Shown here piece after piece: positions 9,070-17,433 of a DNA stretch of 38,910 bases; the first letter of the stretch is position 1; each line of letters opens with the position of its first letter. The notes beneath the pieces are model-generated. The model worked only from the letters and a program-made list of their open reading frames with translations. It ran no database searches and was not told the DNA's origin. Position numbers and translations under genes: made by a program. Location: positions 1-38,910 of the forward strand of contig CAJXWZ010000045.1 of assembly GCA_913062815.1 (NCBI GenBank). Reading direction: 5' to 3'. The DNA comes from an uncultured Colwellia sp. GTDB taxonomy: Bacteria; Pseudomonadota; Gammaproteobacteria; Enterobacterales; Alteromonadaceae.

Positions 9070-10295
9070 TGGCGGCATTTGATTATCAGGCAGTAGACAG
9101 CCGAGGAAAAACACAAAAGGGTGTCATTGAAGGGGATACGCCTAGGCAAGCTCGGGCTTTATTACGCGAGCAAGGACTGATGCCCATTGAGGTTATACCA
9201 ACACTAAACAGTCAGAAAACAAAATCGGGCGAGGTTACTCAAAGCAAAGATAAAGGTAAAGTATCAGCGGCTGAATTAGCCTTAATAACCCGTCAGTTAG
9301 CAACCTTAGTTGAGTCGGGTTTGCCCCTTGAAGAATCACTAATAGCGGTGGCAGAGCAAGGTGATAAAAACCGGATCAAAAGTATGATTATGGGCGTTCG
9401 TACTAAAGTCACGGAAGGTTATGGCTTGGCTGAAAGTATGGCGGAGTTTCCTAAAGTATTTAATCGCTTGTATCGCGCTATGGTGGCTGCAGGCGAAAAA
9501 TCAGGCCATTTAGATAAAGTGCTAAATCGCTTAGCTGATTATACCGAGCAACGTGAACAAATGCGCTCTCAGTTAATTCAAGCCTTGGTGTATCCGGTGA
9601 TTATGACTGTAGTTGCCATTGGTGTTATTGCTATTTTATTGACTAAAGTTGTACCTCAAATAGTGGGGCAGTTTGAACACATGGGCGCAAGTTTGCCTGG
9701 CTCGACCAAGTTTTTAATTGCCAGTAGTGAATTTTTACAAGCAAATGGTTTTTATATTTTAGTACTCATCGCTGGATTAATGTTGTTGTTTTCACAGCTT
9801 TTGAAAAAGCCAAAATTTGAAATGGCGTATCATCAACGTGTTATTGCTTTACCAGGTATTGGCAAAGTGGCAAAAGGATTAAATACAGCACGCTTCGCAA
9901 GAACCTTAAGCATACTGTCGGCAAGTGCCGTGCCCTTATTAGAAAGTATGAAAATTTCAGGAGAGGTACTCGATAATTTGTACATTAAGCAGCAAGTGAA
10001 ATTGGCAGCAGATAAGGTACGAGAAGGGGCAAGTTTACGATTGTCGCTTGAGCAAACAAATTTATTTCCACCTATGATGCTTCATATGATAGCGAGTGGT
10101 GAGAAAAGTGGTCAGCTTGAACAAATGCTAGGCCGCGCTGCTGATAACCAAGATAAAGAGTTTGAAGCATTAGTAAATATTTCGTTAAAAGCATTTGAAC
10201 CGGCGTTAATGGTTGTTATGGCGGGCGTGGTTTTATTTATTGTGATGGCGATATTAGAGCCGATTCTACAATTAAATACCTTTATTGGTGGTTAA
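9069..10295 (+). CDS. gspF: Type II secretion inner-membrane platform protein GspF
   Basis: GspF is the polytopic core of the inner-membrane platform, contacting GspE and GspL. The 408-aa protein starts with the typical MAAFDYQAVDSRGKTQKGVIEGD and carries two T2SF repeats (about residues 70-195 and 275-395; compare AAGEKSGHLDKVLNRLADYTEQ with ASGEKSGQLEQMLGRAADNQDK). Three membrane segments are visible: about 170-192, 220-242 and near the C-terminus (VVMAGVVLFIVMAILEPIL). Length is normal. It overlaps gspE by one base and is followed by a 38-bp gap to gspG. Confidence 0.96.
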   Translation: MAAFDYQAVDSRGKTQKGVIEGDTPRQARALLREQGLMPIEVIPTLNSQKTKSGEVTQSKDKGKVSAAELALITRQLATLVESGLPLEESLIAVAEQGDKNRIKSMIMGVRTKVTEGYGLAESMAEFPKVFNRLYRAMVAAGEKSGHLDKVLNRLADYTEQREQMRSQLIQALVYPVIMTVVAIGVIAILLTKVVPQIVGQFEHMGASLPGSTKFLIASSEFLQANGFYILVLIAGLMLLFSQLLKKPKFEMAYHQRVIALPGIGKVAKGLNTARFARTLSILSASAVPLLESMKISGEVLDNLYIKQQVKLAADKVREGASLRLSLEQTNLFPPMMLHMIASGEKSGQLEQMLGRAADNQDKEFEALVNISLKAFEPALMVVMAGVVLFIVMAILEPILQLNTFIGG

Positions 10296-10333
10296 CTTTT
10301 AACATTTAAGTAAATAAGTAGTTAGGAATAATT

Positions 10334-10774
10334 ATGGTTAAGAATAAACGTAAAAACGTTCAAGGTTTCACATTATTAGAAGTGATGGTGGTTATTGTTA
10401 TCATCGGCATGATGTTAAGTGTGGTGGTACCAAATTTAATGGGCAGTCAAGAAACGGCTAAATTACAAAAAGCCGTACAAGATGTGACTGCTTTAGAAAA
10501 TTCATTAAGCATGTATAAGTTAGATAACTATGATTACCCAACTACTGAGCAAGGTTTAGAAGCGTTAACGGATCAAACTGATATTGAACCCATTCCTCGT
10601 CGTTTTCCCGATGGTGGTTATGTAAAACGCCTACCTAAAGACCCATGGGGCAATGAGTATTTATTATTAAACCCAGGTGAACAAGGTAATATGGATGTCT
10701 TTACTTCAGGCCCAGATGGCGAAGCGGGGACGGAAGATGATATTGGTAACTGGAACCTTGGCGACTACCAATAG
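10334..10774 (+). CDS. gspG: Major pseudopilin GspG
   Basis: GspG forms the shaft of the type II secretion pseudopilus. The 146-aa precursor has an 11-residue basic leader ending in Gly, then FTLLEVMVVIVIIGMM: cleavage and N-methylation would fall at Gly11/Phe12, with Glu at mature +5. The C-terminal region (PKDPWGNEYLLLNPGEQG, then SGPDGEAGTEDDIGNW) carries the acidic calcium-binding loop typical of GspG. AGGAA precedes the start. The processing enzyme GspO/PilD is not in this window. A structured 158-bp gap separates gspG from gspH. Confidence 0.97.
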   Translation: MVKNKRKNVQGFTLLEVMVVIVIIGMMLSVVVPNLMGSQETAKLQKAVQDVTALENSLSMYKLDNYDYPTTEQGLEALTDQTDIEPIPRRFPDGGYVKRLPKDPWGNEYLLLNPGEQGNMDVFTSGPDGEAGTEDDIGNWNLGDYQ

Positions 10775-10801
10775 TTAAGGCTTTCCTTGTTGCTGTAAAG
10801 C

Positions 10802-10865
10802 TCAATTTAGGCGGAAAAAGTACTCATTGACTAGCGTCAATTTTGTGCTTTTCTCTTTAAATTGA
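10802..10865 (+). other. Long stem-loop in the gspG-gspH gap
   Basis: The 158-bp gap after gspG can fold into one long interrupted stem. TCAATTTA (10802-10809) pairs with TAAATTGA (10858-10865). Inside, GGAAAAAGTAC (10812-10823 region) pairs with GTGCTTTTCTC (10845-10855) with wobbles. At the tip, ATTGAC (10826-10831) pairs with GTCAAT (10836-10841) around TAGC. No U-run follows, so it is more likely a processing or mRNA-stabilising element than a full terminator. It would let gspG be expressed above the minor pseudopilin genes. Confidence 0.55.
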
Positions 10866-10932
10866 ACCGCACAGTTTAAAGGTAAAACTTAGCTAGCATA
10901 GTTGAAATTAGGTGTAAGTTAAAAGTTAACAC

Positions 10933-11580
10933 ATGAAACACAGTCACACTATAAATTCAAAAAAACCAAAAAAAACCAAAGGCTTCACTTTACTTGAAGT
11001 TTTATTGGTTATTGCTTTGCTGGGTTTGATTGTGTCGAGCGTACAATTTAATTTTTCAGGGAAACGCCCAGAAGATAGCTTAAAAAAAGTGAGTCACCAA
11101 TTTTTCGCAACGTTTGAGAGTGCTGCTAATTATGGTTTACTCAATAACCTTGAGTTAGGGTTATATGTAGATAAATCGAGTTATCGTTTTCTTGGTTTTG
11201 ATGGTAGCAAGTGGAGTGAAATTTCTTCGCAAGCTTGGCTAGGCGAGCAAACTATGCCCGAGGGTATCGTATTTAAACTCGCTTTAGATGATTTACCTAT
11301 TGAAGAGCCACTGCTATTTGATAGCACAGTGTTTAAAGCGCAAGATGAAGAATATCTTTCATTTAATGCGCTAGAAAGTGAAAACCAAACAGAAAAAGTG
11401 AAGCGAGTATTTCCACAGGTTTATATTTTGTCTGGTGGTGATATTACGCCTTTTAGTTTAACTTTTCAGTTTACTGAAGAAGCCTCACTCTACCATGATT
11501 TAGCTGATATAGCTTACCGCGTGACGGGTATTTATAGTACGCCCTTAACGATAGAAGGGCCGGTGTTAGATGATGAATAA
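10933..11580 (+). CDS. gspH: Minor pseudopilin GspH
   Basis: GspH is a minor pseudopilin of the type II secretion pilus. The 215-aa precursor has a long, very basic leader (repeated Lys-Pro/Lys-Lys-Thr-Lys) ending in Gly, then FTLLEVLLVIALLGLIVSS, with Glu at mature +5. The globular part is not strongly conserved, and position after gspG and before gspI supports the name. No convincing ribosome binding site precedes the ATG. The end overlaps gspI by 11 bases. Confidence 0.9.
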   Translation: MKHSHTINSKKPKKTKGFTLLEVLLVIALLGLIVSSVQFNFSGKRPEDSLKKVSHQFFATFESAANYGLLNNLELGLYVDKSSYRFLGFDGSKWSEISSQAWLGEQTMPEGIVFKLALDDLPIEEPLLFDSTVFKAQDEEYLSFNALESENQTEKVKRVFPQVYILSGGDITPFSLTFQFTEEASLYHDLADIAYRVTGIYSTPLTIEGPVLDDE

Positions 11581-11944
11581 CACTAAAGGCTTTACCTTAA
11601 TTGAAGTGATGTTGGCCATGGCAGTGTTCTCCATTGCAGGTCTGGCTTTATTAGGCACAGCGAGCAATAACGCTCGTAATATAGGGCATTTAGAGAAAAA
11701 AATGTTCGCTAATTGGGTTGCTTCAAATCAGTTAGTCTCCACCACACTTGAGGTAAAGTGGCCACCTAAAAACAACTTAAAAGGTGAAGTTGAGTTAGCG
11801 GGTAGAGCTTGGTTTTGGCAGCAAAAAGTGATAAAAACTACCGACAAAGATATGCGCGCTATTGTGATGGAAATTCGTCTAAAAGAAGATGATGAATTGG
11901 CAATCAGCAGCTTAACCACCTTTGTTTCTAAGGTAGAAAAATAA
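11570..11944 (+). CDS. gspI: Minor pseudopilin GspI
   Basis: GspI starts assembly of the GspI-J-K pilus-tip complex. The 124-aa precursor has a six- or seven-residue leader (MMNNTKG, with two adjacent ATG codons at 11570 and 11573), then FTLIEVMLAMAVFSIAGLAL. Glu is at mature +5. The remainder matches GspI in length and in its ASNQL and KEDDE segments. It overlaps gspH by 11 bases and gspJ by one (TAATG), so all three are probably co-translated. Confidence 0.94.
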   Translation: MMNNTKGFTLIEVMLAMAVFSIAGLALLGTASNNARNIGHLEKKMFANWVASNQLVSTTLEVKWPPKNNLKGEVELAGRAWFWQQKVIKTTDKDMRAIVMEIRLKEDDELAISSLTTFVSKVEK

Positions 11945-12624
11945 TGTTAGAGCGAGGCATAAACACCAACTCGATCATACCTTCATGGCGCAAAGGTAGT
12001 AATGGTTTCACCTTATTAGAAGTGTTAATAGCCATTGCCATTTTTTCGATTATTAGTTTGTCGAGTTTTACTATTTTTGACTCCGTGCTGAAAGGCGATG
12101 AAACAGCTAAAATCCGTAGTGCGCGGCAAAATGAGTTGCAACGTGCTTTTTTAATTATTGAACGCGATATAACTCAAATTGCACGTCGCACTATCCGTCT
12201 TGATGGTGAAGCTCCGCTTGAGCAATTAATACAAAGTGCCAGTGACAGTTTTGCCACGCAAGACCAAGCCATTGCATTTGTTCGAAACGGCTGGACAAAT
12301 CCGGGCTTGTTGTTGCCTCGCAGTGATATGCAAGCGATTGCCTATCGAGTTAATGAAGACACCTTTGAACGCTTACATTTTAATTTTGTTGATGCTGTTG
12401 GCGGAGAAGAGCCTAAAGTTAGGCCGTTAATAAGTGATGTAACTGAGCTTACTTTTGAGTATTATGATGGTCAGTCATGGCAAGAAGCATGGACAGTAAA
12501 TACATTGCCTTTAGCTATCGCTATTGAAGTAAACACGAAAGATTATGGTGTTATTCGCCGCCAATTTTTAGTCCCTGGTGACAGTGAAGATAAAAGTAAA
12601 CAAGCTGCAGGTGATAAAACGTGA
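11944..12624 (+). CDS. gspJ: Minor pseudopilin GspJ
   Basis: GspJ is part of the pseudopilus tip complex with GspI and GspK. The 226-aa precursor has a leader of about 22 residues ending in Gly, then FTLLEVLIAIAIFSIISLSS. The globular domain shows GspJ features: a long helix continuing into LQRAFLIIERDITQIARR, and a C-terminal YYDGQSWQEAW segment. It overlaps gspI by one base and gspK by four. Confidence 0.94.
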   Translation: MLERGINTNSIIPSWRKGSNGFTLLEVLIAIAIFSIISLSSFTIFDSVLKGDETAKIRSARQNELQRAFLIIERDITQIARRTIRLDGEAPLEQLIQSASDSFATQDQAIAFVRNGWTNPGLLLPRSDMQAIAYRVNEDTFERLHFNFVDAVGGEEPKVRPLISDVTELTFEYYDGQSWQEAWTVNTLPLAIAIEVNTKDYGVIRRQFLVPGDSEDKSKQAAGDKT

Positions 12625-13685
12625 TAGCTTGGCAAAATAAACGTCGATGTCAACAAGGTGTAGCGTTAATAACCGTGATGTTAATTGTTGCTTTATGTGC
12701 GGTCATCGCTAGTCAAATGACGGCTCGATTACAAATACAAATGCAGCGAAGTAGTAATATTTCTTTTAATCAGCAGGCCTACTGGTATGCCATGGGCGCA
12801 GAAGCTTTTAGTAAAAGAGTGTTGATTACGACCTTTAAAGAGGAAGAAGATGTGACGCATTTGGGGCAAGTTTGGGCACAAGGCGAGACTGCTTTCCCTG
12901 TTGATTTTGGTACTATTTCAGGTGAAATATCCGATCTGCAGAGTTGCTTAAATCTTAATGCTTTACGGGCACCGCTGAGTAACAGTGCTGGCAATGAAAA
13001 GGGCAATGAAAAGGGCAATGAAAAGGGCAATGAAAAGGGAAATGGCAGTAAAAGTAAAAATAAGGCACCAGCACGAATAGCACTTGAAGCCTTATTGATT
13101 AACTTGCAACTTGAAGAAGTCAGTCAGTTCGAAGCAGAGTCAATGACAGATGCGTTAACCGATTGGCTAGATGAAAATGGTGCCATCAGTAGCGCAGGCG
13201 GTGCTGAGGACAATGACTATGCATCGAAAGAATTTCCTTATTTAGCCGCGAATCACTTTTTGGCCAGTGTTAATGAATTGAGGGTGATAGAGCATTTCAC
13301 GCCGGCAATTATTGATGCTATTAAGCCTTATGTTTGTGTTATTCCTGCCAGTGACCAACATAAAATTAATATTAATACCTTAAGCGATGAGCAACCAGAG
13401 TTACTGCAAGCATTGCTAGATTCAACGTTGGAGGAAGCACAAGCAATATTAAGTGCTCGCGAAGATGAGGGCTTCGAAACGATTGAAGATTTTTATAATC
13501 TGCCTGAAGTTACAAAATTAAAAACTATTGATGATAAAAAAGATCAGTTTGTTGTTGATAGTGAATACTTTACACTAAAATCAAGCGCTAGCTTTAACGA
13601 GTCTTTTTTTGCCATGCGCTCTGTGATGAAAGTAACCAATAATAAATATATAGATGTGATCAGTCGCACCGTAGGACGGAATTAA
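12621..13685 (+). CDS. gspK: Minor pseudopilin GspK with a GNEK tandem insert
   Basis: GspK caps the pseudopilus tip. The 354-aa precursor has the leader end QQG then VALITVMLIVALCAVIAS. It lacks Glu at mature +5, which is normal for GspK and not a defect. A large alpha-helical domain and the helix-hairpin-helix-like INTLSDEQPELLQALL follow. Residues 124-139 are four perfect copies of Gly-Asn-Glu-Lys, in a region that is variable in the family. The start is GTG at 12621, sharing GTGA with the gspJ stop. The end overlaps gspL by one base. Confidence 0.94.
   Translation: MIAWQNKRRCQQGVALITVMLIVALCAVIASQMTARLQIQMQRSSNISFNQQAYWYAMGAEAFSKRVLITTFKEEEDVTHLGQVWAQGETAFPVDFGTISGEISDLQSCLNLNALRAPLSNSAGNEKGNEKGNEKGNEKGNGSKSKNKAPARIALEALLINLQLEEVSQFEAESMTDALTDWLDENGAISSAGGAEDNDYASKEFPYLAANHFLASVNELRVIEHFTPAIIDAIKPYVCVIPASDQHKININTLSDEQPELLQALLDSTLEEAQAILSAREDEGFETIEDFYNLPEVTKLKTIDDKKDQFVVDSEYFTLKSSASFNESFFAMRSVMKVTNNKYIDVISRTVGRN
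12990..13049 (+). repeat. 12-bp tandem repeat inside gspK
   Basis: GGCAATGAAAAG is repeated four times without error (12990-13001, 13002-13013, 13014-13025, 13026-13037), with a degenerate fifth unit at 13038-13049. The unit is a multiple of three, so gain or loss of copies keeps the frame and adds or removes Gly-Asn-Glu-Lys. Confidence 0.95.
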
Positions 13686-14986
13686 TGGCCGAAACTTTAT
13701 ACATACGCTTAGGTAGTCAAGCTCAAGATGCAATATCTTGGTTAATCTTTAGTAGCGTCGAAAAAGAAATAATTGCCAGTGGTCAGTTAGCCAATGCTGA
13801 GCAATTAAGCGAATTGTCAGAAAAATCACAACAACGTATTGTCAAAGTGTTTGTTCCTGGTAGCGATGTTGTCTTGAAGAGCTTAAAGGTACCAACAAAG
13901 TCTCAACGTGCTATGCGTTCTGCTGTTCCTTACATGCTTGAAGATGAATTAGCCCAAGACGTTGAAGAACTGTTTTTTGCTTATGCAGATTTAGCCAATG
14001 ATGATGCAGGTAATAATTGCTTTGTTGCTGCTGTCGAGCGTGTACAAATGCAATTATGGCAACGTTGGCTTGCCGATGCCGAGATTGTCGTAAAAACGCT
14101 TCAGCCTGATGTACTAGCAATGCCCTATATAGAAGGGCAGTGGAGCGCGATAGAAATTCAATCAACAAGTAATAATGAAAGGTTGTCACAGATTATTGTA
14201 CGTAAAGGACAATGGCAAGGTTTCTGTTTAGATAACCAAGCATGGCAATTTGCCCTGCAGCATATTTACCAAACGCAGAAAAACAGTGAGGCTAGACTCG
14301 AAAATAGTGACATTATCATTAATGCCTATTCCGATTTACCCTTTGCTGATGAAGCGGCAAATCAGCAAGGCTTTATTGTCGAGCAAGCCATAAAAGAATT
14401 GCCGTTAGCGTTATTAGCTCAACATTGCCAACACTGTAATTTTAATTTATTACAAGACGAGTTTAAGGTAAAAGAACGCCGTTCAACCAAGGTAAATACT
14501 TGGCTTTGGGCTGCTGGCATAGCAGCCTGTGCCTTGTTACTTAATGTAGGCTATAAAAGTGCTCAACTATGGCAGTTAACAGCCCAACAAGAACAAATTG
14601 AAGCGCAAATCATTGCACGTTACCAGCAAGCTTTCCCGCAAGCAAAAAGAGTACGTATTGGTACGATAAAGTCGCAACTCAATAGGAAGATTAGCCAATT
14701 AGGTGGTAGTAGTGAACAGACTGGTTTTTTGACTATGTTATCAAAAGTACAGCCTGCTTTTGCTGAAGTACCAGCCTTAAAGCCAGAGTCATTAAAGTTT
14801 GATGGCAAAAGGCAAGAGTTACGCTTGCAAGCTATCGCAGATGATTATCAGCATTTTGAACGCTTTCAAAGCGCACTTACCAAGGCAAATTTGACCGTAA
14901 AACAAGGTGCCCAAAATAACCAAGGTGAACAAGTAACAGGCTCATTTAGTATTGCGAGTAAGCAAAGTAGTAAGGGGCGCTCTTAA
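13685..14986 (+). CDS. gspL: Type II secretion protein GspL
   Basis: GspL anchors the ATPase GspE to the inner membrane. The 433-aa protein has a cytoplasmic actin-like domain (about residues 1-240, starting MAETLYIRLGSQAQDAISWL), one membrane segment (about 268-290, WLWAAGIAACALLLNVGY), then a periplasmic coiled stretch and a ferredoxin-like C-terminal domain. Length and order are normal. It overlaps gspK and gspM by one base each. Confidence 0.94.
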   Translation: MAETLYIRLGSQAQDAISWLIFSSVEKEIIASGQLANAEQLSELSEKSQQRIVKVFVPGSDVVLKSLKVPTKSQRAMRSAVPYMLEDELAQDVEELFFAYADLANDDAGNNCFVAAVERVQMQLWQRWLADAEIVVKTLQPDVLAMPYIEGQWSAIEIQSTSNNERLSQIIVRKGQWQGFCLDNQAWQFALQHIYQTQKNSEARLENSDIIINAYSDLPFADEAANQQGFIVEQAIKELPLALLAQHCQHCNFNLLQDEFKVKERRSTKVNTWLWAAGIAACALLLNVGYKSAQLWQLTAQQEQIEAQIIARYQQAFPQAKRVRIGTIKSQLNRKISQLGGSSEQTGFLTMLSKVQPAFAEVPALKPESLKFDGKRQELRLQAIADDYQHFERFQSALTKANLTVKQGAQNNQGEQVTGSFSIASKQSSKGRS

Positions 14987-15471
14987 TGAATATTTCAGCA
15001 ATAAAAACATGGTGGCAAGGTCTTAATCAACGAGAGCAGAAGTTAGTACTTACCATGGGCTCGGCAATCACCATTTTCTTACTTTATGGTCTCGTGTGGC
15101 AACCGTTGAATGAGAATTTAACGAGCACAGAAAAGAAACTGGCGAGTCGACAAGCACTATTAACTTGGGTGGCCGATAATACCGCACGATATCAAAGTGT
15201 GAAATTGTCTGGAGGCAAGAAAACAAGTAGCGGAAGTTTATCCAGTATTATTAATCGTACTGCAAATCAGCAACAATTAACGATTACGCGCATGCAACCC
15301 CAGGGTGATACTTTACAAGTGTGGCTTGATAGTGCAGCTTTTACGCAATTACTATTCTGGCTAGAAAACTTAGCGAATAATGAAGGCTTGCGAGTTCAAT
15401 CTATTGATATCACCAAAGGCGATAAAGAAGGTGAAGTTCGTGTCCGCCGTTTACAATTAGCCAGACAATAA
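14986..15471 (+). CDS. gspM: Type II secretion protein GspM
   Basis: GspM is the partner of GspL in the inner-membrane platform. The 161-aa protein has the family start (WWQGLNQREQKLVLTMG), one membrane segment at about residues 20-40 (AITIFLLYGLVWQPLN), and a small periplasmic domain with the conserved LFWLENLANNEGLRVQSIDI. It overlaps gspL by one base and is followed by a 44-bp gap to gspN. Confidence 0.94.
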   Translation: MNISAIKTWWQGLNQREQKLVLTMGSAITIFLLYGLVWQPLNENLTSTEKKLASRQALLTWVADNTARYQSVKLSGGKKTSSGSLSSIINRTANQQQLTITRMQPQGDTLQVWLDSAAFTQLLFWLENLANNEGLRVQSIDITKGDKEGEVRVRRLQLARQ

Positions 15472-15515
15472 AGATTAACTAATTTAATTTAAAAGAAGAT
15501 TTAAGCAGAGAAATA

Positions 15516-16268
15516 ATGAAAAAGAAGTTCGCCATCACGGGTGTTTTTTTACTAACTTATGTGTTTTTTTTAATAGTCACATTGCCAGCAACCTTATTAA
15601 TGAGTCAATTGCCATTACCTAAAAACATAAGTATATCGGGTGTTACGGGCAGTGTTTGGCAAACTGAAATAGCACAATTGACTATTGGTAAAAATGTTGT
15701 AGAAAAAGTGAGTACAAAGCTAAGCTTTTGGTCTTTATTTACCTTGACGCCTCGATTGGCTATCAATTTTGGTGATTCATTTAGTGCGGGGCCAGAAGGC
15801 GAGTTAATACTTGCTCTTTCCCAAGAGAGCGCAGAAATTACCGATCTTACCTTATTGATAAAAGCAAATGACGTTGCACAACAGCTTGCTTTACCCCTTC
15901 CTATAACAGCCAAAGGTGATGTTGAACTGAATATTGCTAGCGTTGAAATTGATTTGAAAAAAAATAACCAATGTATTAGTGCCAAAGGTATGGCTGCATG
16001 GTCAAAAGCAGGTGTTGTTGCTTTAGAGCAAAATATTAAGTTGGGGAATTTCAATGCCGATATTAGTTGTGAAAATGGTGCATTAGCCTTAGTCATTTCA
16101 GATAAAAATGATTTAGGTTTAACCTTTAATGCTTATGTTAGACAAGGTGGACGCTTTTCAGGCAATGGTTACTTAAAGCCGGGAGTTAAATTTCCACAAA
16201 CTTTAAATAACGTATTACCTTTCTTAGGGAAAAAAGACAATCAAGGGCGATATCGATTGTCCTTTTAA
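15516..16268 (+). CDS. gspN: Type II secretion protein GspN
   Basis: GspN is the last gene of the operon and not universally required. The 250-aa protein has an N-terminal membrane anchor (about residues 5-28, FAITGVFLLTYVFFLIVTLPA). The periplasmic beta-rich region contains ISISGVTGSVWQ and LPFLGKKDNQGRYRLSF, both typical of GspN. It ends 107 bp from the convergent fructokinase gene. That gap has only a weak CTCTTT/AAAGAG repeat and no clear terminator. Confidence 0.93.
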   Translation: MKKKFAITGVFLLTYVFFLIVTLPATLLMSQLPLPKNISISGVTGSVWQTEIAQLTIGKNVVEKVSTKLSFWSLFTLTPRLAINFGDSFSAGPEGELILALSQESAEITDLTLLIKANDVAQQLALPLPITAKGDVELNIASVEIDLKKNNQCISAKGMAAWSKAGVVALEQNIKLGNFNADISCENGALALVISDKNDLGLTFNAYVRQGGRFSGNGYLKPGVKFPQTLNNVLPFLGKKDNQGRYRLSF

Positions 16269-16375
16269 GTAAATATGCTAATAGTTGCTTATCAAATGCC
16301 TAATCCTAGCGTCAAAATACTCTTTGGTAAAGATTCTCTAGATTACATAATGATCCAGTAAAGAGGGAAAAATTA

Positions 16376-17323
16376 TTAGGAAATATGTAAATTTTCGATC
16401 GAAGGTAGTGCTGCAAAAGCACCTTTATGTTGGCAAGTATAAGCGCCACATTGAGCAGCAAAAAGCGCGGCTTGAGTCACTTTATTAACATCAACAAGAG
16501 AGTTGCTTGTTAAGGTGGCATGTTGACTCAAAGAGAATATGAAACTAGCAATGAAACTGTCTCCTGCCGCTGTAGTGTCAACTGCTTTAATCTTGGGAAC
16601 TTCTATAAGCGTATTGAATGTTAAAGACTTCGCTTGAATAGGGTTTTCACCATCCGTTATCACAATAAGTGATACACCTAAGGCTATTAAACTATCTAGA
16701 TAACCTTGGTATGTTTGCCCTGCTTGTGAAGCTAAATAGTTTGCTTCATCCTTACTAAGCTTTACTAAATCGCTTAGCGCAAGGCAAGTAGTGACACGTT
16801 CGGGCAATAGGTTTAATTCGCTCCATAATTGCTGACGCAAATTAACATCGAAGCTAATCAAGTTGCTGTTAAGTTTCGATTTTTTTAACGCATATAAAGT
16901 ACTGCTGAACATGGCAGTATTAGTCAAGGTATTAGAACAGAAATGAAAAATATGCACTTTTTGCCAGTCAATCAAGTCTATTTGTGATTTTCCATAGCAA
17001 GTATCAGCGGTGTTGTGACGATAAAAATTGAAAGATCTTTCACCTTTATCATCTAGACTTACTAATACAAGGGCAGTATTTTTGTGTTCAGTTCGGTGAA
17101 CATACTGACGATCAACTTGGTAGCGTTCAAGTTCTCTATCGAGAAATGCACCGAAATTGTCACTGCTGATGCTGCCAGCAAAATGACTTTTTCCTCCTAG
17201 CTTAGCGAAAGCTACTGCAACATTGGCAGGTGCGCCACCTGCCATAGGAAAATAACTCATGTTTTCATCATCAGGTAAAAAATCTACAAGTACTTCGCCA
17301 TAACTGAGTAAGACAACCATCAT
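16376..17323 (-). CDS. scrK: Fructokinase (PfkB family)
   Basis: This kinase probably phosphorylates the fructose released by sucrose phosphorylase to fructose-6-phosphate. The 315-aa protein has the PfkB N-terminal signature GGAPANVAVAFAKLGG (about residues 29-44) and the C-terminal signature DTTAAGDSFIASF, which contains the catalytic Asp. The second position of the usual GAGD is Ala-Ala-Gly-Asp, as in several functional ribokinase-family enzymes. GAGGAA lies before the start, and the next codon is also ATG. It follows the TonB receptor gene, with a hairpin in the 110-bp gap that could attenuate read-through. The substrate assignment rests on the neighbourhood. Confidence 0.9.
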   Translation of the reverse strand: MMVVLLSYGEVLVDFLPDDENMSYFPMAGGAPANVAVAFAKLGGKSHFAGSISSDNFGAFLDRELERYQVDRQYVHRTEHKNTALVLVSLDDKGERSFNFYRHNTADTCYGKSQIDLIDWQKVHIFHFCSNTLTNTAMFSSTLYALKKSKLNSNLISFDVNLRQQLWSELNLLPERVTTCLALSDLVKLSKDEANYLASQAGQTYQGYLDSLIALGVSLIVITDGENPIQAKSLTFNTLIEVPKIKAVDTTAAGDSFIASFIFSLSQHATLTSNSLVDVNKVTQAALFAAQCGAYTCQHKGAFAALPSIENLHIS

Positions 17324-17386
17324 TATTCCTCAAATGTACCATTTCACAACCATGTGCTAGTGTGGAGCTATTCATCCTGAATATAG

Positions 17387-17408
17387 AAAGCCCATCGAAA
17401 TGGGCTTT
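17387..17408 (-). terminator. Hairpin terminator after the sucrose receptor gene
   Basis: AAAGCCCAT (17387-17395) pairs perfectly with ATGGGCTTT (17400-17408) around CGAA. On the minus strand it follows the receptor stop codon by about 25 bases. The U-run is only three bases, so termination may be partial, allowing some read-through into the fructokinase gene. Confidence 0.65.
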
Positions 17409-17433
17409 ATTAAAGTGTTTAACACAAGGTTAA

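Noticed and set aside
12621..12740. Missing Glu at mature +5 of GspK as a sign of a defective pseudopilin
   Set aside because: GspK proteins normally lack this Glu because the subunit sits at the pilus tip.
15605..16096. 163-codon open frame on the minus strand
   Set aside because: It lies fully within gspN on the other strand, and its product shows no family features.
16320..16365. CTCTTT/AAAGAG inverted repeat between gspN and the fructokinase gene as a terminator
   Set aside because: The arms are six bases and 34 bases apart, with no U-tract.
16570..16610. Ala-Ala-Gly-Asp in place of Gly-Ala-Gly-Asp in the fructokinase active site as a loss of function
   Set aside because: The same variant occurs in functional ribokinase-family enzymes, and the catalytic Asp is present.
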